From an uncultured Gammaproteobacteria bacterium (GTDB taxonomy: Bacteria; Pseudomonadota; Gammaproteobacteria; Enterobacterales; Psychrobiaceae), in assembly GCA_937139475.1 (NCBI GenBank), contig CAKZQF010000024.1:1-45693 (forward strand): a stretch of DNA of 45,693 bases, written 5' to 3'. Each line of letters opens with the position of its first letter. Position 1 is the stretch's first letter. The notes under the pieces are model-generated. The model did not search any database and was not told where the DNA came from. It saw only the letters and a list, made by a program, of their open reading frames with translations. The position numbers and the translations under genes are program-made. Positions 8,693 to 18,259 of the stretch are shown here, piece by piece.

Positions 8693-11095
8693 ATGGTCAA
8701 AAACGTATTTCTATTTCTTACACTGTTTTTTTTACTAATTTCTCCTCAAGCGCAAGCTGAGAATAGTGAAAAAGTTGTGTTGCAGTTAAAGTGGATTCAC
8801 GCATTTCAATTTGCAGGGTACTATGCCGCGAAAGAGCAGGGATACTATCAGCAAGCAGGCCTTGATGTTGAGATCAGACCGGCACACCCAGAGACCGATG
8901 TCGTTGCGGCGGTCACTTCAGGTGAAGCGCAATATGGCGTAGGTATGAGCTCACTGTTACTCTCATATCATAACCAATCGCCAGTCGTTGTCTTAGCGAC
9001 AATATTTCAGCATTCTCCGCTAATTATCCTGACGAAACAGACCAGCATTACCCAAGGGCTTCATGATTTAGTCGGTAAAAGTTTAATGGTCGAGAGACAA
9101 TCGGACGAGTTAACGGCCTACTTAAAATTAGAAGGTATCACCCCTTCACAGTTGAGAATCATAGAACATAGTTTTAACCCATTAGACCTTAAACACGATC
9201 ATATCGACGCAATCACTGCTTATGCGACCAATGAACCCTTTTTCTTAAGGGAAGCTGGCATACCTTATAATGCCTATACACCTCGCTCAGCGGGCATTGA
9301 TTTCTACGGTGATAACTTGTTTACCACCAAACAAGAAATTGCAGATAATCCAGAGCGAGTCAAAGCCTTTCGCCAAGCCAGCCTCGAAGGGTGGAAATAT
9401 GCAATGGCTCACCCTAAAGAGATAATCGAACTTATCCTCAGGGATTATCCAACAACCTATTCAAGAGATTTTTTAACCTTTGAGAGTCAGGAAATGGTTA
9501 AGCTTTTGCAGCCTAATTTAGTTGAAATGGGTTATATGAATCCAGGGCGATGGCGCCATATCGCAAATACCTATGCCGACTTAAATATGTTGCCAAAAGA
9601 CATCTCTTTAGATGGTTTTATCTACCAAACAAAGCCAAAGTCCTATTCTGAATTCCTGTTTGGCTCGCTGGCAATAGCAATCGTACTGCTTCTTATCGTT
9701 TCTTATATCACCCTATACATATATAGGACCAACCGTAGACTAGATTTAGCACTGTCAGAGAGTGAAAACAATCAACGAGTTATTTGGCACCAGGCAAACA
9801 TTGACCCCTTAACCAATCTACCCAATAAACGTTTGCTTATCGACCGTATCAAGCAACAAATAAAAAAATCAAAGCGTGACAAGCAACGCTTTGGTTTATT
9901 ACACATCGATCTAGATCATTTCAAATTAATTAACGATAGTCGAGGCCATCATATTGGGGATGTATTGCTTAAGCAGGTAGCCCTTCGTCTCGAAAATACT
10001 GTGCGCAGCACAGATACCGTCGCCAGACTGGATGGCGACTCATTTGCGCTAATCCTTAGCGAAATCGCTGATCGCACCTCGGTAGATAATATCGCTAATA
10101 ATATTTTGCAACTTATTAAGGAGCCATTTGATGTCGGCGGACAATCCTATTATCTGACGGTGAGCATCGGTATTGTAATTTACCCTGATGATAGTAAAAG
10201 TGTTAAGACGTTAATCCAGAACTTAAACCAAGCAATGTACCACGCTAAACGTACGGGACGAGACTGCTTTCACTATTATACAGAATCGATGCACCAACTT
10301 GCGGTTGAACGTATGGATCTGGCTAACGATCTTCGTCAGGCAATCAATCATGATGAATTCTTCTTAGTTTACCAACCCATCGTAGAGCTAACATCCAAGA
10401 AAACGATCAAAGCGGAAGCACTAGTGCGTTGGCGGCACCCTCAAAAAGGGTTAGTCATGCCCAATGATTTTATTACCATTGCTGAAGAGACTGGAACAAT
10501 CACAGAACTTGGTGACTGGATTTTCGACACAGCCGTAACGCAATTAAAGCAGTGGCAAAACCGATATTCCCCAGACTTCGCAATGAATATCAATAGCTCG
10601 CCACGCCAATACCAAAAAAATGGGGATTTCATACAGGGCTGGCTCAATACGTTAGAGCGCCTCTCTATCAATAACGAAACAGTAACGATAGAAATCACTG
10701 AAAGCTTGTTAATGAAAAACAAGTCTCAGGTTAGCGAACACCTAAAGCTATTTAGTAATAATGGCGTCAAGTTAGCGCTTGATGATTTTGGTACGGGTTA
10801 CTCCTCTCTTGCATACATCAAGAATTTCAAGCTCGACTATGTGAAAATTGACCGTGAATTTGTGAAAAACATTACCGAAAATCGCGATGATTTAGTGTTG
10901 TGTGAGGTTATTATTATTATGGCTCATCAACTTGGATTGAAAGTGGTTGCTGAAGGAATCGAAACGCAAGAGCAGTGCGACTTACTACTCAAGGTAGGTT
11001 GTGATTATGGTCAGGGCTATTTGTTTTCCAAGCCGCTTGATACAGACTCATTTGAACAACTGATGGCACAATCCTATCAACATGTAACCACATAG
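8693..11095 (+). CDS. Periplasmic-binding (NMT1/THI5-like) sensor with degenerate GGDEF and intact EAL domains
   Basis: An 800-residue protein from the ATG at 8693, which places a clean signal peptide (MVKNVFLFLTLFFL...AQA) at the start; a TTG at 8624 would bury it. Residues about 25-310 resemble NMT1/THI5-type ABC substrate-binding proteins (LQLKWIHAFQFAGYYAAKEQ). A membrane helix lies near 320-344, then GGDEF (about 372-525) and EAL (about 550-795) domains. The GGDEF signature is DGDSF at 447-451, so the first glycine and the catalytic glutamate are changed and cyclase activity is unlikely. The EAL domain keeps E575-A-L, MNINSS, EITES, DDFGTGYSS, KID, AEGIET and GQGYLFSKPL. It is probably a c-di-GMP phosphodiesterase that senses a small periplasmic ligand, possibly pyrimidine- or thiamine-precursor-like, though the ligand is inference. 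Confidence 0.88.
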   Translation: MVKNVFLFLTLFFLLISPQAQAENSEKVVLQLKWIHAFQFAGYYAAKEQGYYQQAGLDVEIRPAHPETDVVAAVTSGEAQYGVGMSSLLLSYHNQSPVVVLATIFQHSPLIILTKQTSITQGLHDLVGKSLMVERQSDELTAYLKLEGITPSQLRIIEHSFNPLDLKHDHIDAITAYATNEPFFLREAGIPYNAYTPRSAGIDFYGDNLFTTKQEIADNPERVKAFRQASLEGWKYAMAHPKEIIELILRDYPTTYSRDFLTFESQEMVKLLQPNLVEMGYMNPGRWRHIANTYADLNMLPKDISLDGFIYQTKPKSYSEFLFGSLAIAIVLLLIVSYITLYIYRTNRRLDLALSESENNQRVIWHQANIDPLTNLPNKRLLIDRIKQQIKKSKRDKQRFGLLHIDLDHFKLINDSRGHHIGDVLLKQVALRLENTVRSTDTVARLDGDSFALILSEIADRTSVDNIANNILQLIKEPFDVGGQSYYLTVSIGIVIYPDDSKSVKTLIQNLNQAMYHAKRTGRDCFHYYTESMHQLAVERMDLANDLRQAINHDEFFLVYQPIVELTSKKTIKAEALVRWRHPQKGLVMPNDFITIAEETGTITELGDWIFDTAVTQLKQWQNRYSPDFAMNINSSPRQYQKNGDFIQGWLNTLERLSINNETVTIEITESLLMKNKSQVSEHLKLFSNNGVKLALDDFGTGYSSLAYIKNFKLDYVKIDREFVKNITENRDDLVLCEVIIIMAHQLGLKVVAEGIETQEQCDLLLKVGCDYGQGYLFSKPLDTDSFEQLMAQSYQHVTT

Positions 11096-11116
11096 TCTCA
11101 AGGGATAGGATTGATA

Positions 11117-11416
11117 TTATTCGCTATGCTTGCCGCAGTTCCAGCATAGCTCAAATGCGCTTGTATTTTCCTCACCACATTCATTACAGCGCCACAATGT
11201 TTGTTGAATAGACTCATGCATCTTCAGTAATTCCTGCGCCTTATCAAAACTCGCCTCATTAACCCAAAGCTCAGGCCACGCATCAAAAGGTGAAATATCG
11301 CCTGCAGCACCAGCAATAAATTCATTTCTCACCTGTGATTCAATGCCGGCATTTTCAAGTATATTCTTTGCGTTCACCACTAAAAATAATTGTTGATTGC
11401 TATACACTAATTTCAT
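11117..11416 (-). CDS. DUF2007-family protein with C-terminal zinc ribbon
   Basis: A 99-residue protein. Residues 1-70 (MKLVYSNQQLFLVVNAKNIL...WPELWVNEASFDKAQELL) have the ferredoxin-like pattern of DUF2007, once called a putative signal-transducing domain. The C-terminal tail carries two CxxC pairs (CNECG and CWNCG), typical of a small zinc ribbon. It is monocistronic and faces the end of the EAL-protein gene. Its own promoter must lie in the roughly 55 bp between its start and the terminator hairpin at 11473-11502. No specific function is known to me for this family; a role in protein or nucleic-acid binding through the zinc ribbon is a guess. Confidence 0.8.
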   Translation of the reverse strand: MKLVYSNQQLFLVVNAKNILENAGIESQVRNEFIAGAAGDISPFDAWPELWVNEASFDKAQELLKMHESIQQTLWRCNECGEENTSAFELCWNCGKHSE

Positions 11417-11472
11417 TTTATTATCCGTATGATGTTACAACTCATGCCATGGATATTAGCAGCCACCAAACA

Positions 11473-11502
11473 AAAACGGCAACTTTAAAAAGTTGCCGTT
11501 TT
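11473..11502 (-). terminator. Rho-independent terminator of the atu-like operon
   Basis: A perfect inverted repeat with 14-bp arms (AAAACGGCAACTTT / AAAGTTGCCGTTTT) and a 2-nt centre. On the minus strand the stem is followed by a T-run, and it lies 16 bp beyond the last gene of the operon. The T-rich flank on the other side would also allow some termination from the plus strand. Confidence 0.85.
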
Positions 11503-11518
11503 ACTCATTTAACCTGTG

Positions 11519-12481
11519 TTATGCGCAGCTCAATTGATATTCATTGATCATTTGTTCAACCAAAGATTCACATGACACAATACTGTCTATCCCAGTAACG
11601 CCATGTCCAGCTGACCATACATCTTGCCACGCTTTGCTGCTATCAGCGCCAGTTGGCGTAAGCTTCTCGCCAAAGTTAACATTACCCGGATTAAGTAGCG
11701 CGTCCATGTCATAACCAGCATTAGCCAAGCTTTGCTTCATAAAATTAGATGGTACGCCGGTAATCGCAGGCGTATGTACGACATCATCGGCGCCTGATTC
11801 AATGATCATCTCTTTGTGCCCTTGCGGTGCTCTACTTTCAAGCGTATTAATAAAGCGTGTGCCAACATAGGCTAGGTCAGCGCCCATAACCTGCGCCGCC
11901 TTCACTTGATTACCTTTGTTAATACAGCCACCCAGAAGTAGCGTTTTATGCCAAAACTGACGGATTTCTTCCACCAAAGAGAATGGATTAATCGTGCCAG
12001 CATGCCCACCGGCACCGCTACTAACGGCAATAATGCCATCGACATTGGCATCAGCTGCTTTTTTAGCATGGCGCGATGTGGTCGCATCATGGAAAACCAC
12101 ACCGCCATAAGCATGGACTTGATCAACCACTTGGCGAAGCGCACCAAGCGCTGTAATAACCAGCGGCACTTTATGCTTGATACATAGCGCAAGGTCGGCT
12201 TCCAGTCGGGGGTTAGAGCCATGTACGATAAGATTAACGCCATAAGGAGCAGGTTTGATCCCAGTTTCCTTTTCAAAGGCTGCAAGCTCACTATTAATTT
12301 GAATTAGCCACTGCTCAAACCCTTCACTGGTGCGTTGGTTTAGGGCTGGAAAGGTCCCAACAATTCCTTTTTTACAGCCAGCAATAACAAGATCTGGTCC
12401 CGAAACCAAAAACATTGGCGCCATAACCACGGGAATAGATAAACGATCCTTCCATTGGGCTGGTAATATTTGCTTGCTCAT
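11519..12481 (-). CDS. Nitronate monooxygenase-family FMN protein, last gene of the atu-like operon
   Basis: A 320-residue TIM-barrel flavoprotein of the NMO/2-nitropropane dioxygenase family. Visible hallmarks are the N-terminal IPVVMAPMFLVSGPDLV, SSGAGGHAG with the probable catalytic H160, and the FMN-phosphate region LLLGGCINKGNQVKAA then MGADLAYVGTRF. NMO enzymes oxidise alkyl nitronates with FMN, but many family members have unknown substrates, and some relatives are enoyl reductases or act on other conjugated carbonyls. The gene starts 9 bp after atuF and ends at a strong terminator, so it is in the catabolic operon. That place suggests it acts on a pathway intermediate or by-product, for instance as an enoyl-CoA- or aldehyde-directed flavoenzyme; this is inference. 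Known Pseudomonas atu clusters have two short-chain dehydrogenases (AtuB, AtuG) that are missing here. Confidence 0.85.
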   Translation of the reverse strand: MSKQILPAQWKDRLSIPVVMAPMFLVSGPDLVIAGCKKGIVGTFPALNQRTSEGFEQWLIQINSELAAFEKETGIKPAPYGVNLIVHGSNPRLEADLALCIKHKVPLVITALGALRQVVDQVHAYGGVVFHDATTSRHAKKAADANVDGIIAVSSGAGGHAGTINPFSLVEEIRQFWHKTLLLGGCINKGNQVKAAQVMGADLAYVGTRFINTLESRAPQGHKEMIIESGADDVVHTPAITGVPSNFMKQSLANAGYDMDALLNPGNVNFGEKLTPTGADSSKAWQDVWSAGHGVTGIDSIVSCESLVEQMINEYQLSCA

Positions 12482-12490
12482 GGTGAACTC

Positions 12491-14473
<1,983 letters not shown>

Positions 14474-14503
14474 AATCAGATAGTCCCTCTACCATTGTGG
14501 CGC

Positions 14504-15286
14504 TTAGCCTTGATGCCAGTTTGGCTTTCGTTTTTGCGCGAACGCTGTTGCACCTTCAATGCCCTCTTTTGCCACACTGTTAGCAAAATCTTTGGCGGCT
14601 TGGTCAAGTAAATCACTCATATCAACTTGTCCCACCTGATGAAGTAAAGCTTTGGTCATTTGAGTCGCCTGTGGCGCACAATTTAATGCCGCCGCGATTG
14701 CAGCGCTAACTTGGCGTTGCAAATCTTCTTCATTGACAGCAACCTGATGAATTAAACCAAACGCCAATGCCTCTTCGCTGGTGATACGCAGCCCTAATAA
14801 TGCCAAACGGCGCGCCGCTGTCAGCCCAACACGCTCAACCACGAAGGGAGCGATTTGGGCAGGTAAAATACCTAATGAGGTTTCTGGCATCGCAAACCTG
14901 CTGCTGTTGTCACTAATCGCGACATCACTTACACACGCTAAACCCAAGCCGCCACCAAGTACGGCACCTTGTAGCGCGCAGATCACGACACAGGGTAGCG
15001 TATTGGCTTTTTCTATCATCAAACCAAAGGCGCGATTTAACTTTGCTAGTGCCACGCTATCACCACGGCTAGCCTGCATGTCTTTAATATCGCCACCGGC
15101 GCAAAAGTTACCTGCTGCGCCTTGAAGCACCAACACGCGCACTTTCGCTTTGGCAACGTAATCCATCACCTGGCTTAATTCATTCACCATGACCAAGTTC
15201 ATTGCATTGGCTGTTTTTGGACGATTTAAAGTCACGGTCAATACACCGCTTTGTTCGTCAACCAATAGGGTTTCTAGTGGACTCAT
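14504..15286 (-). CDS. atuE: Enoyl-CoA hydratase family protein, isohexenylglutaconyl-CoA hydratase candidate
   Basis: A 260-residue crotonase-fold enzyme. The oxyanion-hole segments NFCAGGDIKDM (about residues 60-70) and LQGAVLGGGLGLACVSD (about 106-122) are intact, and a glutamate in FAMPETSLGILP sits where crotonases place a catalytic acid. It starts 6 bp after the acyl-CoA dehydrogenase stop and ends 30 bp before the biotin carboxylase gene, so it belongs to the operon. In acyclic terpene degradation AtuE hydrates isohexenylglutaconyl-CoA to 3-hydroxy-3-isohexenylglutaryl-CoA; the leucine-pathway analogue LiuC acts on methylglutaconyl-CoA. The choice between them follows the cluster context, not a residue I can point to. 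Confidence 0.72.
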   Translation of the reverse strand: MSPLETLLVDEQSGVLTVTLNRPKTANAMNLVMVNELSQVMDYVAKAKVRVLVLQGAAGNFCAGGDIKDMQASRGDSVALAKLNRAFGLMIEKANTLPCVVICALQGAVLGGGLGLACVSDVAISDNSSRFAMPETSLGILPAQIAPFVVERVGLTAARRLALLGLRITSEEALAFGLIHQVAVNEEDLQRQVSAAIAAALNCAPQATQMTKALLHQVGQVDMSDLLDQAAKDFANSVAKEGIEGATAFAQKRKPNWHQG

Positions 15287-15292
15287 TACAAG

Positions 15293-16438
15293 TTACCCTT
15301 TCGTAATCATGTCTTTGGCGATAATGCTCAGCATAATCTCATCGGCGCCGCCACCGATTGAGCCGATGCGATTATCACGATAGAAACGACTGACGATGTT
15401 ATCCCACATAAAGCCCATGCCGCCCCAGTATTGCAAGCAAGCATCACTCACCTCTCGCGCCAAGCGTCCTGATTTTAGCTTGGCCATCGACGCAAGGCGC
15501 GTCACATCTTCACCTCTAATGTACTGCTCGCTTGCTTGGTAGGTTAATGCGCGTAATGACTCAACATCAGTTTGAAGTTCTGCTAAACGAAATTGAATCG
15601 CTTGGTTAGCAATGAGCGGCTGACCAAAGGCTTGGCGCTCTTTGGTATAAGCAAGGGTATCGTTAATACAAATTTCCATGCCTTTAATTGACATCGCCGC
15701 AACGTATAAACGCTCTTCTTGGAATTGCTTCATTTGCATCACAAAGCCGGCCCCTTCCGCGCCGATGATATTCTTTTGCGGAACGCGCACGTTATCGAAA
15801 AAAATCTGCGCCGTGTCAGAGCAGCGCATCCCCAGTTTGTCTAACTTGTCTGAAAAAGTGATGCCCGGCGTATTGGTTGGTACAACGATTAATGATTTAT
15901 TTTTGTGTGGAGCATCGTCTGAGGTATTACATAATAAACAGATAAAATCGGCTTGGGTTGCGTTGGTTATCCACATTTTGGTGCCATTAATCACATAATC
16001 ATCTCCGTCTTTTTCCGCTTTGGTTTTAAGACCTGCCACATCACTACCAGCACCAGGTTCACTTACGCCGATACACGCGACCATGTCACCGGCAATGGCT
16101 GGGGCTAAAAAGGTTTCGCGGACATAGTCACTACCAAAGCGAGCCAATGCAGGTGTTGCCATATTGGTTTGCACACCAATTGCCATTGGTACGCCGCCGC
16201 AGCGCACCGCACCAAACTCTTCAGCGGCTATTATTTCGTAGCTGTAATCCAGTCCCATACCGCCGTTTTCTACTGGCTTGCTGATCCCTAATAAACCTAA
16301 GTCACCCATTTTCTTAAATAGCGCTTTGGCTGGGAATAAACCTGATTTTTCCCACTCATCAACGTATGGGTTTATTTCGTTTTCAACGAAATTGGCGATG
16401 GTGCGTTTTAGTTCTATATGCTCTTGAGTGAGTATCAT
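15293..16438 (-). CDS. atuD: Acyl-CoA dehydrogenase, citronellyl-CoA dehydrogenase candidate
   Basis: A 381-residue FAD acyl-CoA dehydrogenase. The family motifs CIGVSEPGAGSDVAGL, KMWITNATQADF and QYWGGMGFMWDN are present. In medium- and short-chain enzymes the catalytic glutamate sits in an IYEGTSEI-type motif. Here the corresponding sequence is IGGGADEI (361-368), so glycine occupies that place. An EERL motif at 241-244 instead matches the glutamate used by isovaleryl-CoA and long-chain dehydrogenases, which suits a branched substrate. Within an Atu pathway it would oxidise citronellyl-CoA to geranyl-CoA. A 200-bp gap with a structured element separates it from the upstream carboxylase gene, unlike the other tight junctions of the operon. 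The isovaleryl-CoA dehydrogenase LiuA is the alternative. Confidence 0.72.
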   Translation of the reverse strand: MILTQEHIELKRTIANFVENEINPYVDEWEKSGLFPAKALFKKMGDLGLLGISKPVENGGMGLDYSYEIIAAEEFGAVRCGGVPMAIGVQTNMATPALARFGSDYVRETFLAPAIAGDMVACIGVSEPGAGSDVAGLKTKAEKDGDDYVINGTKMWITNATQADFICLLCNTSDDAPHKNKSLIVVPTNTPGITFSDKLDKLGMRCSDTAQIFFDNVRVPQKNIIGAEGAGFVMQMKQFQEERLYVAAMSIKGMEICINDTLAYTKERQAFGQPLIANQAIQFRLAELQTDVESLRALTYQASEQYIRGEDVTRLASMAKLKSGRLAREVSDACLQYWGGMGFMWDNIVSRFYRDNRIGSIGGGADEIMLSIIAKDMITKG

Positions 16439-16508
16439 GTTTTCCCTATTTCCCTTTAAATACCAACGGTATTTTCTTTGTATTTATAAATGCTTGCCCA
16501 AATTAACT

Positions 16509-16615
16509 AGAGCGAAGTGGGATAAAGTAAGCCAGCCGTTACTAGCATGGATGCTAGTTCGAGTCCCCATGGAAGGGTTTACGATGAGCTGAGCGCCTTT
16601 GTTCTACTTCGCTCT
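16509..16615. repeat. Structured repeat-like element inserted between atuC and atuD
   Basis: The ends AGAGCGAAGT (16509-16518) and ACTTCGCTCT (16606-16615) are perfect inverted repeats. Continuing inward with G-U pairs allowed, 16509-16527 pairs with 16597-16615 over 19 uninterrupted positions. The enclosed part contains a second perfect palindrome, CTAGCAT GG ATGCTAG (16542-16557), and then CCCCATGGAAGGGTTTACG (16565-16583), which can fold as a small CCC/GGG hairpin. It looks like the dispersed intergenic elements with a CATGGAAGGGTTTACG-type core that I recall from Alteromonadales genomes. It interrupts an otherwise tightly packed operon. Only one copy is in this window, so its repetitive nature is inferred. 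Confidence 0.6.
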
Positions 16616-16640
16616 TTGCGCTTGCTAACATTCGTTACAA

Positions 16641-18257
16641 CTAAAATCTGGCTACGCCAAAGCTATTACTTCTCAGTTCTCGGTATTCGCTTTGCCAGCA
16701 CATGTCGAGTAAGTTTGCTAATAGCTCTCGGGTGTCTCGAGGGTCTATTAAGCCATCATCCCATAGGCGTGCTGTGCCAAAGACCGCGGTGGAGCCGGCG
16801 TTTAGTTTGGCGGCGGTCATCTGCTCCATTTGTTCCAATTGGGCTTGGTCTGGTTGTTGGCCCATTTTTAGCATTTTTTCTTCAGTGACAATGCGTAATA
16901 CCTTGCCTGCCTGTTCGCCGCCCATTACCGCGGTTTTGGCGTTTGGCCAAGCGAAGATAAAGCGAGGATCAAGGCCGCGGCCACACATGGCATAGTTCCC
17001 TGCGCCATATGAGCCACCGATTAAGATTGAAATCTTAGGCACACTTGCATTGGCGACTGCTTGAATAAGTTTTGAGCCGTGCTTGATAATCCCGTTTTGT
17101 TCGGCATCGGTGCCCACCATAAATCCGGTGGTATTGTGCAAGAACAACAGTGCGCGGTTGGTTTGTTCACAGAGTTGAATAAACTGTGCAGCCTTATTGG
17201 CGCCTTTTGGCGTGATTGGACCATTATTACCGATGACCCCGATACTTTGTCCGTCAATAAATGCAAAACCACACACGGTTTGTAAATCAAACTCCGGTTT
17301 AAAATCTTGGAAGTCGGAGTCATCGACTAAACGTGCAATGATCTCTCGCACATCATATGGTTTCTTGCTTTCGCTTGGAATAATGCCAAGTAACTCGTCA
17401 CAGGAATAACGCGGAGCCTTAACTTCGCGCTTGCTTGGTAACGCTAGCTGCTCATTCCAGCCCAGGCTTGCGGTGATATCACGCGCGATTGCAATACCAT
17501 CATTATCATCTTGGGCAAGGTAATCTGCGGTGCCTGCGTCATAAACATGAATGTCACTGCCGCCAAGCTCTTCGTCGGTAGCGATTTCGCCCGTTGCCGC
17601 TTTAAGTAGAGGCGGGCCAGCGAGAAACATTTTGGTTTTATTTTTTACCGCAACAATATAATCAGATAGCCCTGGTTGGTATGCGCCACCTGCTGTTGCA
17701 TTACCATGGACCACGGTAATTTGCGGTACGCCAGCTTTTGATAATCGTGCTTGGTTAGCGAAAGCACGGGCACCAGGAACAAAAATGTCGGTGGCGTAGT
17801 TTAGATTTGCGCCACCGCTTTCCGCCAAGGTAATTAACGGTAGCTTATTTTCGTGGGCAATTTCTTGTAAGCGCAGGGTTTTATCCAGCCCTGTAGGCGA
17901 AATGGTGCCGCCTTTTATTGCACAGTTGTTCACTTGCAACATACAGCGCACGCCACGAACAAAGCCGATGCCCGCGATAATACCGCCACCAGCGGTGCTG
18001 CCATCTTTATCGTCATGCATCTTGTAGCCAGCAAGACTGCTTAGTTCAATAAAGCTCGAGCCGGGGTCAAGCAATAGCGCTAGCCGTTCGCGCGGCAGTA
18101 ACTTACCTTGTTTGTGAAATTTTGCCTGTACTGCCTGGGCCTTATCAAGTACAGCTTGCTCCAGCCCACGAAACGCTTCGATAGTGGCCAGCATTGCTTG
18201 ACGGTTGACTGCAAAGTCGCTGCCATGAACATCTATTTGAGATTGAATAACTGCCAC
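16641..18257 (-). CDS. atuC: Carboxyltransferase beta subunit of geranyl-CoA-type carboxylase
   Basis: A 538-residue carboxyltransferase that starts at GTG, 2 bp after the atuA stop, with a strong AAAGGAG site inside the end of atuA. Sequence landmarks are LLPRERLALLLDPGSSFIEL, the N-domain AIKGGTISPTGLDKTLRLQE, GNATAGGAYQPGLSDYIVAV, FLAGPPLLKAATGE and the C-domain GGSYGAGNYAMCGRGLDPRF. The GAYQPGLSDY and ARAFANQARLS segments resemble geranyl-CoA carboxylase AtuC as I recall it more than methylcrotonyl-CoA carboxylase (FFNQA, GAYVPAMSD). The length equals my recollection of Pseudomonas AtuC. It would carboxylate the gamma-methyl group of geranyl-CoA with CO2 carried on the biotin of the alpha subunit. 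The structured element lies immediately after its stop codon. Confidence 0.78.
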   Translation of the reverse strand: MAVIQSQIDVHGSDFAVNRQAMLATIEAFRGLEQAVLDKAQAVQAKFHKQGKLLPRERLALLLDPGSSFIELSSLAGYKMHDDKDGSTAGGGIIAGIGFVRGVRCMLQVNNCAIKGGTISPTGLDKTLRLQEIAHENKLPLITLAESGGANLNYATDIFVPGARAFANQARLSKAGVPQITVVHGNATAGGAYQPGLSDYIVAVKNKTKMFLAGPPLLKAATGEIATDEELGGSDIHVYDAGTADYLAQDDNDGIAIARDITASLGWNEQLALPSKREVKAPRYSCDELLGIIPSESKKPYDVREIIARLVDDSDFQDFKPEFDLQTVCGFAFIDGQSIGVIGNNGPITPKGANKAAQFIQLCEQTNRALLFLHNTTGFMVGTDAEQNGIIKHGSKLIQAVANASVPKISILIGGSYGAGNYAMCGRGLDPRFIFAWPNAKTAVMGGEQAGKVLRIVTEEKMLKMGQQPDQAQLEQMEQMTAAKLNAGSTAVFGTARLWDDGLIDPRDTRELLANLLDMCWQSEYRELRSNSFGVARF

Positions 18258-18259
18258 GG

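Noticed and set aside
16550..16585. tRNA T-arm-like string GTTCGAGTCC
   Set aside because: The bases on either side do not form a 5-bp T stem, and no acceptor, D or anticodon arm is present. It belongs to the structured repeat-like element.
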